Shown here in pieces: positions 50,216 to 59,060 of a stretch of 64,000 nucleotides of DNA (positions within the stretch are counted from its first letter, which is position 1; each line of letters opens with the position of its first letter). The stretch lies in the NCBI RefSeq assembly GCF_029076845.1, contig NZ_JARESE010000020.1, positions 184,139 to 248,138 on the forward strand, given 5' to 3'. The stretch is from Novosphingobium album (ex Liu et al. 2023) (GTDB lineage Bacteria > Pseudomonadota > Alphaproteobacteria > Sphingomonadales > Sphingomonadaceae). A program made the translations under genes and the position numbers. The notes beneath the pieces were generated by a model that saw only the letters and a program-made list of their open reading frames with translations, did not search any database and was not told the DNA's origin.

Positions 50216-51115
50216 TCAGAGCTTGGACAACATGCCGTGAACCGCGGCGAGATAGTCGCGCATGTGCGCGGCGGTGGTGTCGGTCAGCGCGATCAGGTCT
50301 CGCCGGCGATCCTTGGGATCGGTCCAGCGGCGCAGGAGGCCGGCCTCGGTCATCTGCCGGACCCAGCGCAAGGCCGTGCTCATCGGCACGGACGCGGCGA
50401 TGCACACGCTGGAGACCGAAACCTGCTGGCCGTCGAGCTTGGCGCGCGTCAGGTCGAGCAGGATATCCCAGGCGGGATCGGCGAACATCTGGCTAGGGAA
50501 GAAGCGGTTGCGCAGCGCGCGCGAGGCGATGATCGCGCGCAGCGTGGCGCTGATCTCCTTGTCGGTCAGCTGCACATCGGCGCGGGTATCGAGCGTCTTG
50601 CCTTCCAGCACCGAGACCAGCCGCGCGAGCTGCTGGCTGAAATTGGTCATGCTCGCGCCGTCGGCGATCTCGCGCCGCGCGCCGAGATAGCGCATCGCCC
50701 GGCGCAGCGCGCCTGAATAGGCATCGAAGCCCAGCGGCTTGCACAGAAGGTCCACCGCCTCGACATGCAGGCCCTTGATCGCCAGGTCGGTGCTCAGCTT
50801 CTCGGTCAGCATGACCGCCGCGAGCGGGCGGCCGCCACCGACGCGGGCACGCGCTTCCTCGATCAGGACGCAGCCGTCCATCGCGGGAATCTGCATGTCC
50901 ACCAGCAGGATCTGGATCGCCGGATCGCGCGACAGCAGTTCCAGCGCCTGGCGCGCCGAAGTGGCGCAATGGTGCCGGTAATTGAGATCCTCCAGCATAC
51001 GCGCGCAAAGCGAAACGCATTCGCGATCGTCATCGACGACGAGAACCGCCGGAGTGAGATGTTCAAGCGTCACCGGCGCGCCGTGCAAAGGGGCTGCCAA
51101 AGCCTGGCTGGCCAT
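50216..51115 (-). CDS. Response regulator with winged-helix (MarR-like) output
   Basis: A 299-residue regulator. The receiver domain covers about 22-140 with the acidic pocket VVDDDRE, the phospho-acceptor Asp in LLVDMQIPAMDG near 73, Thr in VMLTEK near 101 and Lys in LLCKPLG near 125. A helical linker follows, then a C-terminal winged helix at about 200-295 (VCIASVPMSTALRWVRQM-like region). No histidine kinase gene is present nearby. It faces away from the secretion locus across a 700-bp gap and is a candidate controller of it. Confidence 0.85.
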   Translation of the reverse strand: MASQALAAPLHGAPVTLEHLTPAVLVVDDDRECVSLCARMLEDLNYRHHCATSARQALELLSRDPAIQILLVDMQIPAMDGCVLIEEARARVGGGRPLAAVMLTEKLSTDLAIKGLHVEAVDLLCKPLGFDAYSGALRRAMRYLGARREIADGASMTNFSQQLARLVSVLEGKTLDTRADVQLTDKEISATLRAIIASRALRNRFFPSQMFADPAWDILLDLTRAKLDGQQVSVSSVCIAASVPMSTALRWVRQMTEAGLLRRWTDPKDRRRDLIALTDTTAAHMRDYLAAVHGMLSKL

Positions 51116-51817
51116 TTGCCTACTCCTTTCAAGGTCTGAACCTTGCTGCCCCCCGCTTCCGCCCGACCCGATGAAGGGACGGCCCGGAATACGGAGTGAT
51201 TTTCCCCATTGACGAATTACCGCCAGATTGGCGGCAGTCCCCCCCGGCGCGCTTGAAGAAGCGAGAGACGGCGCAAGCTATAACCCGAAAAATTCAAATT
51301 GCTACCGTCTTGGCGCAATTCTCGGTCGCCTGGCGGCCGGCAAGGTATTCCGCGCCCGCCAGGCGACGCTGGCGGGAAGGCGGAGCGGGCCGGGATGAGG
51401 CGGGAAGCCTCATCGACGCCTCCGGGCCGGGTCTGTTGACCTCGCGCGAGCCGGTTTGGCGAATCGCCATGAGCGACGGCAAGCGATTGTGCTGTCGTCA
51501 CAATGTGTCGGGGATAGCCCGGCCGGAAGGGTATCGGACCGGCGGTTTTCGGCTGGCGGCCTCCACGGTGGAATCGCGGGTTCGGGCAGTGCCGGGGCCG
51601 TTGCCGGGCTTGCGCGCGCAAGCCGGGGCGCGGCCAGGCTGGCGGGCGTTTTCCCGGCTCGTTGCCGGGCTTTTGCGCAGGCTTATCCACAGGAATTCGG
51701 CGACCTGCCCGTTTGGAGTGGCTATCTCGCCAAAATGACACTAGTTGGCCGCGCAATCGAAATTCGCTGTGCTAATTGCATGTTAGATTTGCAAGTAAAT
51801 CCTGCAGGGTTCCTGGT
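51116..51817. other. 702-bp gap with hairpins and an AT-rich end
   Basis: Upstream of the regulator this gap holds an operator-like palindrome (CCGCCA-GAT-TGGCGG at 51220-51234). It also holds a 12-bp perfect inverted repeat (51325-51336 with 51356-51367) and a hairpin at 51394-51414. The last 100 bases are AT-rich and contain TTGCA (51776-51780) facing TGCAA (51790-51794). A short open frame here shows no recognisable protein, so I call no gene. Confidence 0.6.
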
Positions 51818-52192
51818 TTGACCGATTCGCCATTCGAGCGCGCCAAAGCCGGCGCCAGCGCAAGCCGCCGTAAGGCGGATGCGCCTGATCCGGCCGCGGA
51901 CGGGGAGAGCAGCTGGCGCAATCTCCTCGCGCTCGACGAGCAGATCTTCGCCCAGAGGAACATCCGTATTCTCACGCCGGAGGCTCGCGTGCTGATTCAT
52001 CTCAAACTGAGCGGAACCCTTTCGGTCACGACCGCGATGCAGCTTGCCGGCGTGTCCTATCGCGGCTTCTACGCCGTGCTGGAACGCCTGAAGCAGGCAG
52101 GGCTGGTGTCGCAGGCCAGGGACGATGACGACCAGCGCGTGCGCAATCTCAGTCTCGATCCCTCGGTGCCGCTTGCTTCCAACAGCCTGTGA
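51818..52192 (+). CDS. Small MarR-like winged-helix regulator
   Basis: A 124-residue protein. The C-terminal part (about 45-120) is a winged helix: LTPEARVLIHLKLSGTLSV, VSYRGFYAVLERLKQAGLV (recognition region), then a wing around ARDDDDQRVRNLSLD. The N-terminus is charged and disordered. TTG at 51818 is chosen because it directly follows the AT-rich region and gives MTDSPFERAKAG; an ATG at 51776 would overlap the operator-like sequence. It lies 37 bp before the TolC-like gene and probably belongs to the same operon as a local regulator. Confidence 0.7.
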   Translation: MTDSPFERAKAGASASRRKADAPDPAADGESSWRNLLALDEQIFAQRNIRILTPEARVLIHLKLSGTLSVTTAMQLAGVSYRGFYAVLERLKQAGLVSQARDDDDQRVRNLSLDPSVPLASNSL

Positions 52193-52229
52193 CGGCTGGA
52201 CAGACTTCAATTTCCCGGGAACCGCACAC

Positions 52230-53771
52230 TTGACCGATCCGACCGACAACCGGACCTCCCGCCAGCATGGGAAAAGCGCGCTGGCCATCGCGATCGCGGC
52301 CGCTACGATAGTCGCGCCGGCGGGCGAAGGCGCATGGGCGCAGACCAAGCGCGCGGAACCGAAGATCACGCGCGACAACGCCAGGCAGGACAGCGCCAGA
52401 CAGGACAATGCCAGGCAGGGCGAAACGGCTTCCCCCGACGGCGTCGGCCCCTCCAGCACTGTGCCGGAGGGGCCGGCGCCAACGGCGGCGGCCGGCGGCG
52501 CGGAAAGCTATGGCCCCACCATCGGCACGACGACGCTTTACGGCCCGCCCTCGCCCAAGGCGAAGCGCGGCGACTTGCCGGCGATCGGCTGGAGCAACCC
52601 GGCCGGGCAGGTGCCGCCCGCGCTGGAGGAAGCGGTGAGCATCGTCACGCGCAATTATCCCTCGGCACAATCGGCGCGCGCCGCGCTGCGCGCCGCGGCG
52701 TCGGACGTGAAGGGCGCCAAGTGGCTGCGTTTCCCCACGGTCAGCGGCAATCTTTCCTATCTCGACGACAGCGGCTCGCCCGAACCGCAGATCGTGGTCG
52801 AAGCGCCGATCTGGGCGGGCGGGCGAATCACCGCCAACATCCGCCGCGCGCAGGCCGAGGAAGACGCCAGCTCGGCGCAATATGTCGAGACCGTGCAGAA
52901 TCTCGCGCTGACCACGACGCAGACTTATTTCGAGATCGCCCGGCTGACGGTGCGCGAGCAGCTGCTCAAGGAAAGCCTGGCCGAGCACAATCGCCTGGTG
53001 GGAACGATGGAGCGGCGCGTCTCGCAGGAAGTCAGCCCGCTGGCCGACCTTGAGCTGGCCCGGTCGCGCGCGGCGCAGATCGAGCAGGACTACAACTCGA
53101 CGCAGGCCCAGCGGCTGACCGCGCTGCGCGTGCTGGCCCAGCTCGTCGCCGATCCCGATTACGACCTCGGCCCGATTCCGTTCTATGACCCGAGCGTCGA
53201 CCTGCCCGATCGCGACGTGCTGGAAGAGCAGGCGGTAGCCTACAATCCCACGCTCGACCGGCTCAAGTCGGAAACCGACATCGCGCGGGCGCAGCTCGAT
53301 ACCAGCCGCGCCCAGATCCTGCCGCAGATCAACGCGCAGTATTCCTATGACAATATCTTCGGCAGCCGCGTCGGCGTGGTGCTGCGCTCGCAGACCACGG
53401 GCGGCCTCAGCCAGCTCTCGGCGGTCAACAGCGCGGCGCTGCGCATCCAGTCGGCGATGGAGAACGTGCGCGTGGCCGAGCAGGAGCTGCGGCGCAATGT
53501 CGCCTCCGACATCATCCAGTACGAATCGTCCAAGGCGCGCGCGACGATCTCCACCAGCGCCGCCAGCACCGCCACGCGCGTGAGCGAAAGCTACATGCGC
53601 CAGTTCATCGCCGGCCGCCGCTCGTGGCTCGACGTGATGAACGCGCTGCGCGAGGCGGTCACCGCGGAAATCGCCAAGTCCGATGCAGAATTCACCGCCA
53701 TGGCAACCGCAGCGAAACTGCTGCTCGAAAGCGGGCGCTGGCGCCCGGTGTTCGATGAGCCGGCACAATAG
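52230..53771 (+). CDS. TolC-like outer-membrane channel of a type I secretion system
   Basis: Outer-membrane efflux protein (OEP family), 513 residues. The signal sequence is about 15-40 (SALAIAIAAATIVAP...WAQ). An unusual polar segment with three DNARQ-type repeats (about 49-63) and a Pro/Gly-rich stretch follow. The two OEP halves come next (ALEEAVSIVTRNYPSAQSAR near 132; VLEEQAVAYNPTLDRLKSE near 331). TTG at 52230 is used because the signal peptide starts there and no ATG fits. It is 24 bp before the ABC exporter gene. Confidence 0.88.
   Translation: MTDPTDNRTSRQHGKSALAIAIAAATIVAPAGEGAWAQTKRAEPKITRDNARQDSARQDNARQGETASPDGVGPSSTVPEGPAPTAAAGGAESYGPTIGTTTLYGPPSPKAKRGDLPAIGWSNPAGQVPPALEEAVSIVTRNYPSAQSARAALRAAASDVKGAKWLRFPTVSGNLSYLDDSGSPEPQIVVEAPIWAGGRITANIRRAQAEEDASSAQYVETVQNLALTTTQTYFEIARLTVREQLLKESLAEHNRLVGTMERRVSQEVSPLADLELARSRAAQIEQDYNSTQAQRLTALRVLAQLVADPDYDLGPIPFYDPSVDLPDRDVLEEQAVAYNPTLDRLKSETDIARAQLDTSRAQILPQINAQYSYDNIFGSRVGVVLRSQTTGGLSQLSAVNSAALRIQSAMENVRVAEQELRRNVASDIIQYESSKARATISTSAASTATRVSESYMRQFIAGRRSWLDVMNALREAVTAEIAKSDAEFTAMATAAKLLLESGRWRPVFDEPAQ
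52374..52418 (+). repeat. Three 15-bp tandem repeats within the TolC-like gene
   Basis: Units at 52374-52388, 52389-52403 and 52404-52418 differ at two to four positions from each other and encode D-[NS]-A-R-Q three times. The stretch lies in the mature N-terminus, outside the channel fold, where length variation would be tolerated. Confidence 0.85.
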
Positions 53772-53795
53772 AAATCCAGGAACGGGGCAAGTCTA

Positions 53796-55901
53796 GTGGC
53801 CAACGCAATCCTATCCTCGATCGCCGATCTGGCTCGGCTCCGTCGCATCGACTTGCGGCCAGAATGGGCCGATGCCGCGTCGAAGCTCACCGGCGAAGAC
53901 GAGCCGGCGCTCGAAACCTGCTGCGAGATGATCGGCTGGGCGCCGCCGACGCGCTATAGCGACGCGCCGCGCACGCACGAGTTTCCCCTGCTGGTGTTCC
54001 ATCCCGATCGCGGCTGGGCCGTGGTCGAGCGGGTGGAGGCGGACAATCGCCTGCAAGTGGTGCACAATGGCGTCGCCACGACCTGGCCGGATGCCGATCG
54101 CGCGCGAATCTATGACCTGGTGATCCCGCTGCCGGCGAGCCGCCAGCGCTTCGAACGCGCCATCGATGTGTTCAAGGCATCGGTGCTGCGGCGCAAGCAG
54201 GTCATCCTCCTGGCGATTCTCGCCACGGTGGTGGTCAACTTCATCGCCCTCATCACCAGCCTCTACACCATGCAGGTCTATGACCGCGTGGTGCCGCGCG
54301 GCGCGTTCTCGACGCTGTGGGTGCTGTCGGTGGGCGCGCTGACCGCGCTCGCCTTCGACTTCACCTTGCGCGTGGTGCGGGCCAACCTGCTCGAACGCGA
54401 AGCCGCGCATATCGACACCGAAGTGTCCGAATTCTTCTTCGCCCGCGCGATCGACGCCCGGCTCGATACCCGGCCGCCGTCGGTCGGCACCATGGCCGGG
54501 CAGCTGCGCGGCATGGAGCAGGTCCGCTCGATGATCTCGTCGGGCATCATCTTCGCGTTCGCCGACCTGCCTTTCGCGCTGCTGTTCATCTTCGTGGTGG
54601 CGCAGATCGGCGGGGTCATCTCGATCGTGCTGCTGGTCGGCTTTCCCGTCGCGCTGGGCGTGGCGCTGACCTTCGCCAAGCTGATCCGCAAGGATACCGA
54701 GCGCACCCAGGTCAGCAACAACCGCAAGAACGGCCTCCTGGTCGAAGCGATGGACTCGGCCGAGACGGTCAAGGCCAATCGCGGCCAGTGGTACATGATG
54801 TCGCGCTGGGGCACGCTGCTCGACGAATTGCACGCCTCCGAAGTGCCGACCAAGAAGCTCCAGGCCAAGGCCGGCGCGATCTTCGGCACGATGCAGCAGG
54901 CGATGTACATCCTGCTGATCGCCTGGGGCTCGGTCGAGGTGTTCGAGAATCGCCTCTCGCTCGGCGGGCTGGTGGCCTGCTCGATCCTGGCCGGCAGGGT
55001 CAACGGCCCGCTGATCGCGCAGTTGCCCAACCTGCTGGTGCAGTGGAGCTACTCGCGCTCGGCGCTGGGGATGCTGGACGGCATCCTCAAGTTCCCGACC
55101 GAGCGCGCGGCCAATGTGGATCTGCTGCGTCCCACCCGGCTGGCGCCGCAGCTCACCTTCCGCGATGTCGAATTCGTCTATCCCGGCGGCCGGGCGGGCG
55201 TGAACATCCCCAAGCTGACGATCGAGGCGGGCGAGCGGATCGCGATCGTCGGCGGCGTCGGCTCGGGCAAGTCCACCCTGCTCAAGCTGATGTCGGGCCT
55301 CTATCCGCCGCAGAGCGGGCAGATCCTGATCGACCGGCTCGACATGACCCAGGTCGCCGAGGACACGCTGCGCACGCATGTCGGCTATCTGCCGCAGGAC
55401 TATCGCCTGGTGAACGGCAGCCTGCGCGACAACCTGCTGCTCGGCCTGCCCGATCCGGGCGACGACCGGATCATGGAGGTCGCCCAGGAGACCGGGCTGG
55501 CCAACCTGATCACGCAGCATCCGCGCGGGCTCGATCTGCCGATCGCGGAAGGCGGTCGCGGCCTTTCGGGCGGCCAGCGCACGCTGACGGGCCTCACCCG
55601 CCTGCTGCTGGCGCAGCCCAAGCTGCTCCTGCTGGATGAGCCGACCTCGAATCTCGACGTCGATACCGAATCGCTCGTCCTGCGCACGCTGACCAAGCGC
55701 CTGTCGCCCGAGACGACGCTGATCATCGTCACGCACAAGCTGCAGCTTGTCGGCCTGGTCAACCGGCTGATGATTTTCGCCAACGGCCAGGTCGCGATCG
55801 ACGGGCCGGCCGCCGAAGTGCTGAAGCGGATGCAACGTCCGAAAACCGTCCAGGAACCCGCAGGGACAGGCCCGAAGCCGGCCGAGATGGGAGCGAACTG
55901 A
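53796..55901 (+). CDS. Type I secretion ABC exporter (LapB/HlyB type)
   Basis: Inner-membrane ATPase that drives export of C-terminally signalled proteins, 701 residues. An N-terminal C39-peptidase-like domain without catalytic Cys covers about 1-115, followed by a six-helix transmembrane domain (about 137-430). The ATPase has Walker A GGVGSGKST (near 485), signature LSGGQR (near 591), Walker B LLLLDEPTS (near 611) and the switch His in IIVTHKL. The GTG start lies 24 bp after the TolC-like gene. The N-terminal domain is typical of LapB-type and RTX exporters. No LapD or LapG is in the window. Confidence 0.93.
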   Translation: MANAILSSIADLARLRRIDLRPEWADAASKLTGEDEPALETCCEMIGWAPPTRYSDAPRTHEFPLLVFHPDRGWAVVERVEADNRLQVVHNGVATTWPDADRARIYDLVIPLPASRQRFERAIDVFKASVLRRKQVILLAILATVVVNFIALITSLYTMQVYDRVVPRGAFSTLWVLSVGALTALAFDFTLRVVRANLLEREAAHIDTEVSEFFFARAIDARLDTRPPSVGTMAGQLRGMEQVRSMISSGIIFAFADLPFALLFIFVVAQIGGVISIVLLVGFPVALGVALTFAKLIRKDTERTQVSNNRKNGLLVEAMDSAETVKANRGQWYMMSRWGTLLDELHASEVPTKKLQAKAGAIFGTMQQAMYILLIAWGSVEVFENRLSLGGLVACSILAGRVNGPLIAQLPNLLVQWSYSRSALGMLDGILKFPTERAANVDLLRPTRLAPQLTFRDVEFVYPGGRAGVNIPKLTIEAGERIAIVGGVGSGKSTLLKLMSGLYPPQSGQILIDRLDMTQVAEDTLRTHVGYLPQDYRLVNGSLRDNLLLGLPDPGDDRIMEVAQETGLANLITQHPRGLDLPIAEGGRGLSGGQRTLTGLTRLLLAQPKLLLLDEPTSNLDVDTESLVLRTLTKRLSPETTLIIVTHKLQLVGLVNRLMIFANGQVAIDGPAAEVLKRMQRPKTVQEPAGTGPKPAEMGAN

Positions 55902-55903
55902 CA

Positions 55904-57073
55904 ATGCTGTCGCCCAGTTTCAAGAATCGGTGGTTCAACCAGTCCACCATGGTGATTTTCGGGATACTCGCGTTCCTCGTCCTGGCGGTGGCATGGTCGT
56001 TCTGGGCCGAGCTCGATCAGGTCAGCCGCGCGCCGGGGCAGGTGATTCCCACCGGCCGCATCCAGGTGATCCAGAGCACCGATGGCGGCCAGATCGAGAA
56101 GATCTTCGTGCGCGAGGGCGATCACGTGAAGCAGGGCCAGTTGCTCGTCCAGCTTGACGACGTGAAGATTCGCGCCTCGGTTTCCGAAGCGCAAGGCAAG
56201 GTCGCCTCGCTGATGTCGACTATGGCGCGGATCAACGCCGAACTGTTTGACCGGCCGCTGACGTTCCCGGCCGAAGTGCAGGCCTGGCCCGAGTTCGTTT
56301 CCAACCAGACGCTGCTATACAATAAGCGTCGCCAGGCGCTGAACGACCAGCTTTCCGCGCTGCGCGAGATGCTCGGCCTGATGAAGCAGGAGCTGAACAT
56401 GAACATGCCCCTGCTGGCCCAGGGCGACGTCAGCAAGGCGGACGTGTTGCGGCTGCAGCGCAGCGTTTCCGACATCGAATCCCAGATGGTCAACGTGAAG
56501 AACAAGTACCTCCAGGATCTGCAGGCGGAATACACCAAGACCGAGGAGGATCTGGTCACCGCGCGCGAAGTGCTGGCGCAGCGCTCCGACGCGTTGAAGG
56601 ACACGCAGATTCGCGCGCCGGTCGATGGCATCGTCAAGAACATCAAGCTCACCACGCTGGGCGGCGTGCTGCGGCCGAGCGACGAGGTGCTGACCATCGT
56701 GCCCACGGGCGACGAGCTGATTGTCGAGGCCAAGATGTCGCCGAAGGATATCGCCTATGTCCGCGTCGGCCAGAAGGCGAACGTGAAGTTCGATGCCTAT
56801 GATTCCGCGATCTACGGGTCGGCCCGCGGCGACGTGACCTACATCAGCCCCGACACGCTGACCGAACAGACCCCCAACGGCGAATCCGTTTACTACCGGG
56901 TCCACGTGAAGGTCGATACCAGCCCGATGAAGCCGCACCTGGTGGGCGAAAAGATCGAGATTCAGCCGGGTATGACCGCGACGGCCGAGATCCAGACGGG
57001 CAAGAACACGGTCTGGCATTACCTGACCAAGCCCATCAACAAGACCATGGGGGAGGCCATGACCGAGCGCTGA
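55904..57073 (+). CDS. HlyD-family periplasmic adaptor of the type I secretion system
   Basis: Membrane fusion protein linking the exporter to the TolC-like channel, 389 residues. One N-terminal helix (about 15-36) anchors it. The biotinyl-lipoyl half-motifs are APGQVIPTGRIQVIQSTDGG (near 45) and RAPVDGIVKNIK (near 241). A long coiled coil (about 90-225) is of the short LapC type, and the C-terminal beta domain ends in MTATAEIQTGKNTV. ATG at 55904, 2 bp after the ABC gene stop. The three secretion genes form a tight operon. Confidence 0.93.
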   Translation: MLSPSFKNRWFNQSTMVIFGILAFLVLAVAWSFWAELDQVSRAPGQVIPTGRIQVIQSTDGGQIEKIFVREGDHVKQGQLLVQLDDVKIRASVSEAQGKVASLMSTMARINAELFDRPLTFPAEVQAWPEFVSNQTLLYNKRRQALNDQLSALREMLGLMKQELNMNMPLLAQGDVSKADVLRLQRSVSDIESQMVNVKNKYLQDLQAEYTKTEEDLVTAREVLAQRSDALKDTQIRAPVDGIVKNIKLTTLGGVLRPSDEVLTIVPTGDELIVEAKMSPKDIAYVRVGQKANVKFDAYDSAIYGSARGDVTYISPDTLTEQTPNGESVYYRVHVKVDTSPMKPHLVGEKIEIQPGMTATAEIQTGKNTVWHYLTKPINKTMGEAMTER

Positions 57074-57398
57074 TCGCAAGGGACGCGATCCGGCGCGGAG
57101 CACGCCGGATCGCCGTTCCGACCTGTGACCGGAATGCCCGCCGACTGTTGCGGCAAATCCACAGAAGAGGAAAACAACGCTATTCCGCCAACTTGCAGTC
57201 CTTACCCTCCAGATGACATGCGCTATCCGCGACAAGTTGAACTCTTGGCCGATATGGCCGGCGTGAAACCGCCACGATACAACCAAAACGGCTATTTTGT
57301 GGCTTTAATAGCTTTGGCAAAGTCACGATGGGCTTGTTAACGCACGAATTGCAGGGAGTAGATTTATCCCGAGCCTCGGTTCCATGTTGGGGGAATAG
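57074..57398. other. 325-bp gap: hairpin then AT-rich leader of the substrate genes
   Basis: It starts with an 11-bp stem (57085-57095 with 57103-57113, loop of 7) after the HlyD stop, acting as a likely terminator without a T-tract. The middle and end are AT-rich for this genome, contain CTTTGGCAAAG (57312-57322), and probably hold the promoter for the cadherin-repeat gene. I cannot fix a -35/-10 pair and see no gene. Confidence 0.55.
57085..57113 (+). terminator. Hairpin after the secretion operon
   Basis: GCGATCCGGCG pairs with CGCCGGATCGC across a 7-base loop, 12 bp after the HlyD-like stop. It separates the exporter operon from the substrate genes. No T-tract follows. Confidence 0.55.
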
Positions 57399-59009
57399 AT
57401 GAGCACTAAAGTCGTATCGGCGCCGGCAAAGGTTGCTAAGCCGCTCGTTCACAAGGAAAAGACGGCCAAGCCGGCCGAGCACGCGCAGCCCGTCCAGGAC
57501 GACGATGCCAAGATCGTCGGCAAGGAGGCCCGTGCGACGGAAGAGACCGCCAAGGTCATTCTTGCGCAGGCTGAGGACGGCAAGGAGCATCATGACGCCC
57601 GCTCCGAGACTTCGATGACCTCGCTCGCGGGCGATTTTTCGTTCGCCGGCGCGCTCGCCGATGCTGCCGCGACCTCCGGTTCGCTGATCACCCAGGGCAA
57701 CGGGGTCGATTCTTTCGGCTTCGCGCAGTCCGATGACGATGGCGGCCCCAGCGGCACCATCCTGCTGGTGGGCGCTGTTGCGCTTGTCGGCCTCGGTGTT
57801 GCGGTGCTGGCTGGCGGCGGTAACGGCAAGGATGAGGTTTTGAACACCGCTCCGGTGTTCGGCACCGCGCCGACCGTCACTGTCGCCGAAGACGCTGCGG
57901 CTACGCCGTTCACTGTCACTGCGACCGATGCCGACGGCAATGCGCTGACCTACACCGCGACTGCCGGCCACGGCACGATCGCTGGCGGCACTGGCGGTGC
58001 GTTCACCTACAAGCCGAACGCGAACTACAACGGCGCCGAAACGATCACGGTTACCGTCAACGATGGCGCGGGCGGCACTGCCACCCAGACCATCAACTTC
58101 ACGGTTTCCGCGGTCAACGATGCCCCGGTCGCCGCGACCGAGAGCATTGCGGTCACTGGCAACGAAGACGCCGCGATCACGGTGACTCCGACGATCACTG
58201 ACGTTGACGACACCACGCTCACTTTCACTCACACCGAGGCCCTGAACGGCACGGTGGTGGTGAATGCGAACGGTACGCTGACCTACACGCCGGATGCGAA
58301 CTATAGCGGCACGGACAGCTTCGTCGTCACCGGCACTGATGCTGCCGGGGCGCATGTCTCGCAGACCGTCAATGTCACGGTCGTCGAGCTCAACGACGAT
58401 GCGCCGGTCAAGGGGCCGGATACCACGACCGCTATCACGGTCGAGCAGGGTGACAGCGCGCCGTTCGTCATTGACTTCAGTGACCCGGATACGCCGGATA
58501 ACCAGCTTACGGCGACTGTTTCGACGCAGCCCGCGCACGGCACGATCGTCGATGGCGCTTATGTCGCCAATGACGATTATGTCGGTACCGACAGCTTCGT
58601 CATTACCGTCACCGACGGCACGCACCCCGTGACGTACACGGTCAACGTCACCGTCACCGAGCCGACTGGTCCGACGGAACTCACCATCGACGTTCCGCCG
58701 AGCGGCAACCCCGTCACGATCGACGTGGGCGATGATGCCTACGCGCTGACTGACGATGTCGATGCTCGTACCGATGTCATCCTCACCGATTTCTCGGACG
58801 ACGACCACATCGTGGTCACCGGCGCCACTGCCGATGACTACAGCTTCGGCACTTCGCCCTCGGACTCGCACGACCTGCGCATCACGTTCAATGACGGCAC
58901 GAACTTCACGCAGATCGTCATCGACGATGTGCTGACCAATTCGGGCTTCGTCTTTGACTATGACTCCGCAGCCGCCGCTGTTGGCTTCGACTTCATGACT
59001 TTTGCTTAA
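57399..59009 (+). CDS. Cadherin-repeat protein, probable type I secretion substrate or anchor
   Basis: A 536-residue acidic protein. Residues 1-115 are charged and Ala/Lys-rich, with no classical signal peptide. A hydrophobic Gly-rich segment lies at 119-139 (TILLVGAVALVGLGVAVLAG). Three tandem cadherin/VCBS-like repeats follow at about 149-242, 243-335 and 336-423, each with a D-A-P-V type junction and G-T/S-D-S-F-V-like motif. The C-terminal region (about 424-536) ends in Asp-rich text and a hydrophobic close (VGFDFMTFA), as in type I secretion signals. It precedes the large surface protein by 51 bp. Its exact role is unknown; anchoring is my inference. Confidence 0.75.
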   Translation: MSTKVVSAPAKVAKPLVHKEKTAKPAEHAQPVQDDDAKIVGKEARATEETAKVILAQAEDGKEHHDARSETSMTSLAGDFSFAGALADAAATSGSLITQGNGVDSFGFAQSDDDGGPSGTILLVGAVALVGLGVAVLAGGGNGKDEVLNTAPVFGTAPTVTVAEDAAATPFTVTATDADGNALTYTATAGHGTIAGGTGGAFTYKPNANYNGAETITVTVNDGAGGTATQTINFTVSAVNDAPVAATESIAVTGNEDAAITVTPTITDVDDTTLTFTHTEALNGTVVVNANGTLTYTPDANYSGTDSFVVTGTDAAGAHVSQTVNVTVVELNDDAPVKGPDTTTAITVEQGDSAPFVIDFSDPDTPDNQLTATVSTQPAHGTIVDGAYVANDDYVGTDSFVITVTDGTHPVTYTVNVTVTEPTGPTELTIDVPPSGNPVTIDVGDDAYALTDDVDARTDVILTDFSDDDHIVVTGATADDYSFGTSPSDSHDLRITFNDGTNFTQIVIDDVLTNSGFVFDYDSAAAAVGFDFMTFA

Positions 59010-59060
59010 CCATGTGCCCCTAAGGGGGTTTCGCATCTAATTCTATCAGGGAGCACATTC
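59010..59060 (+). promoter_or_regulatory. Short spacer with a CCCC-TAA-GGGG hairpin and strong ribosome site
   Basis: A small stem (CCCC at 59017-59020, GGGG at 59024-59027) followed by TTT sits between the two substrate genes. AGGGAG precedes the next ATG by 8-9 bases. It may lower or uncouple transcription or stabilise the downstream mRNA. Confidence 0.4.

Noticed and set aside
51217..51821. Open frames of 120-180 codons in the gap before the MarR-like gene
   Set aside because: No family likeness, no convincing ribosome site, and the hairpins and AT-rich end point to regulatory DNA.
53811..55904. 697-codon minus-strand frame opposite the ABC exporter gene
   Set aside because: Opposite strand of a gene with all ABC motifs; the product is low-complexity His/Arg/Gln-rich.
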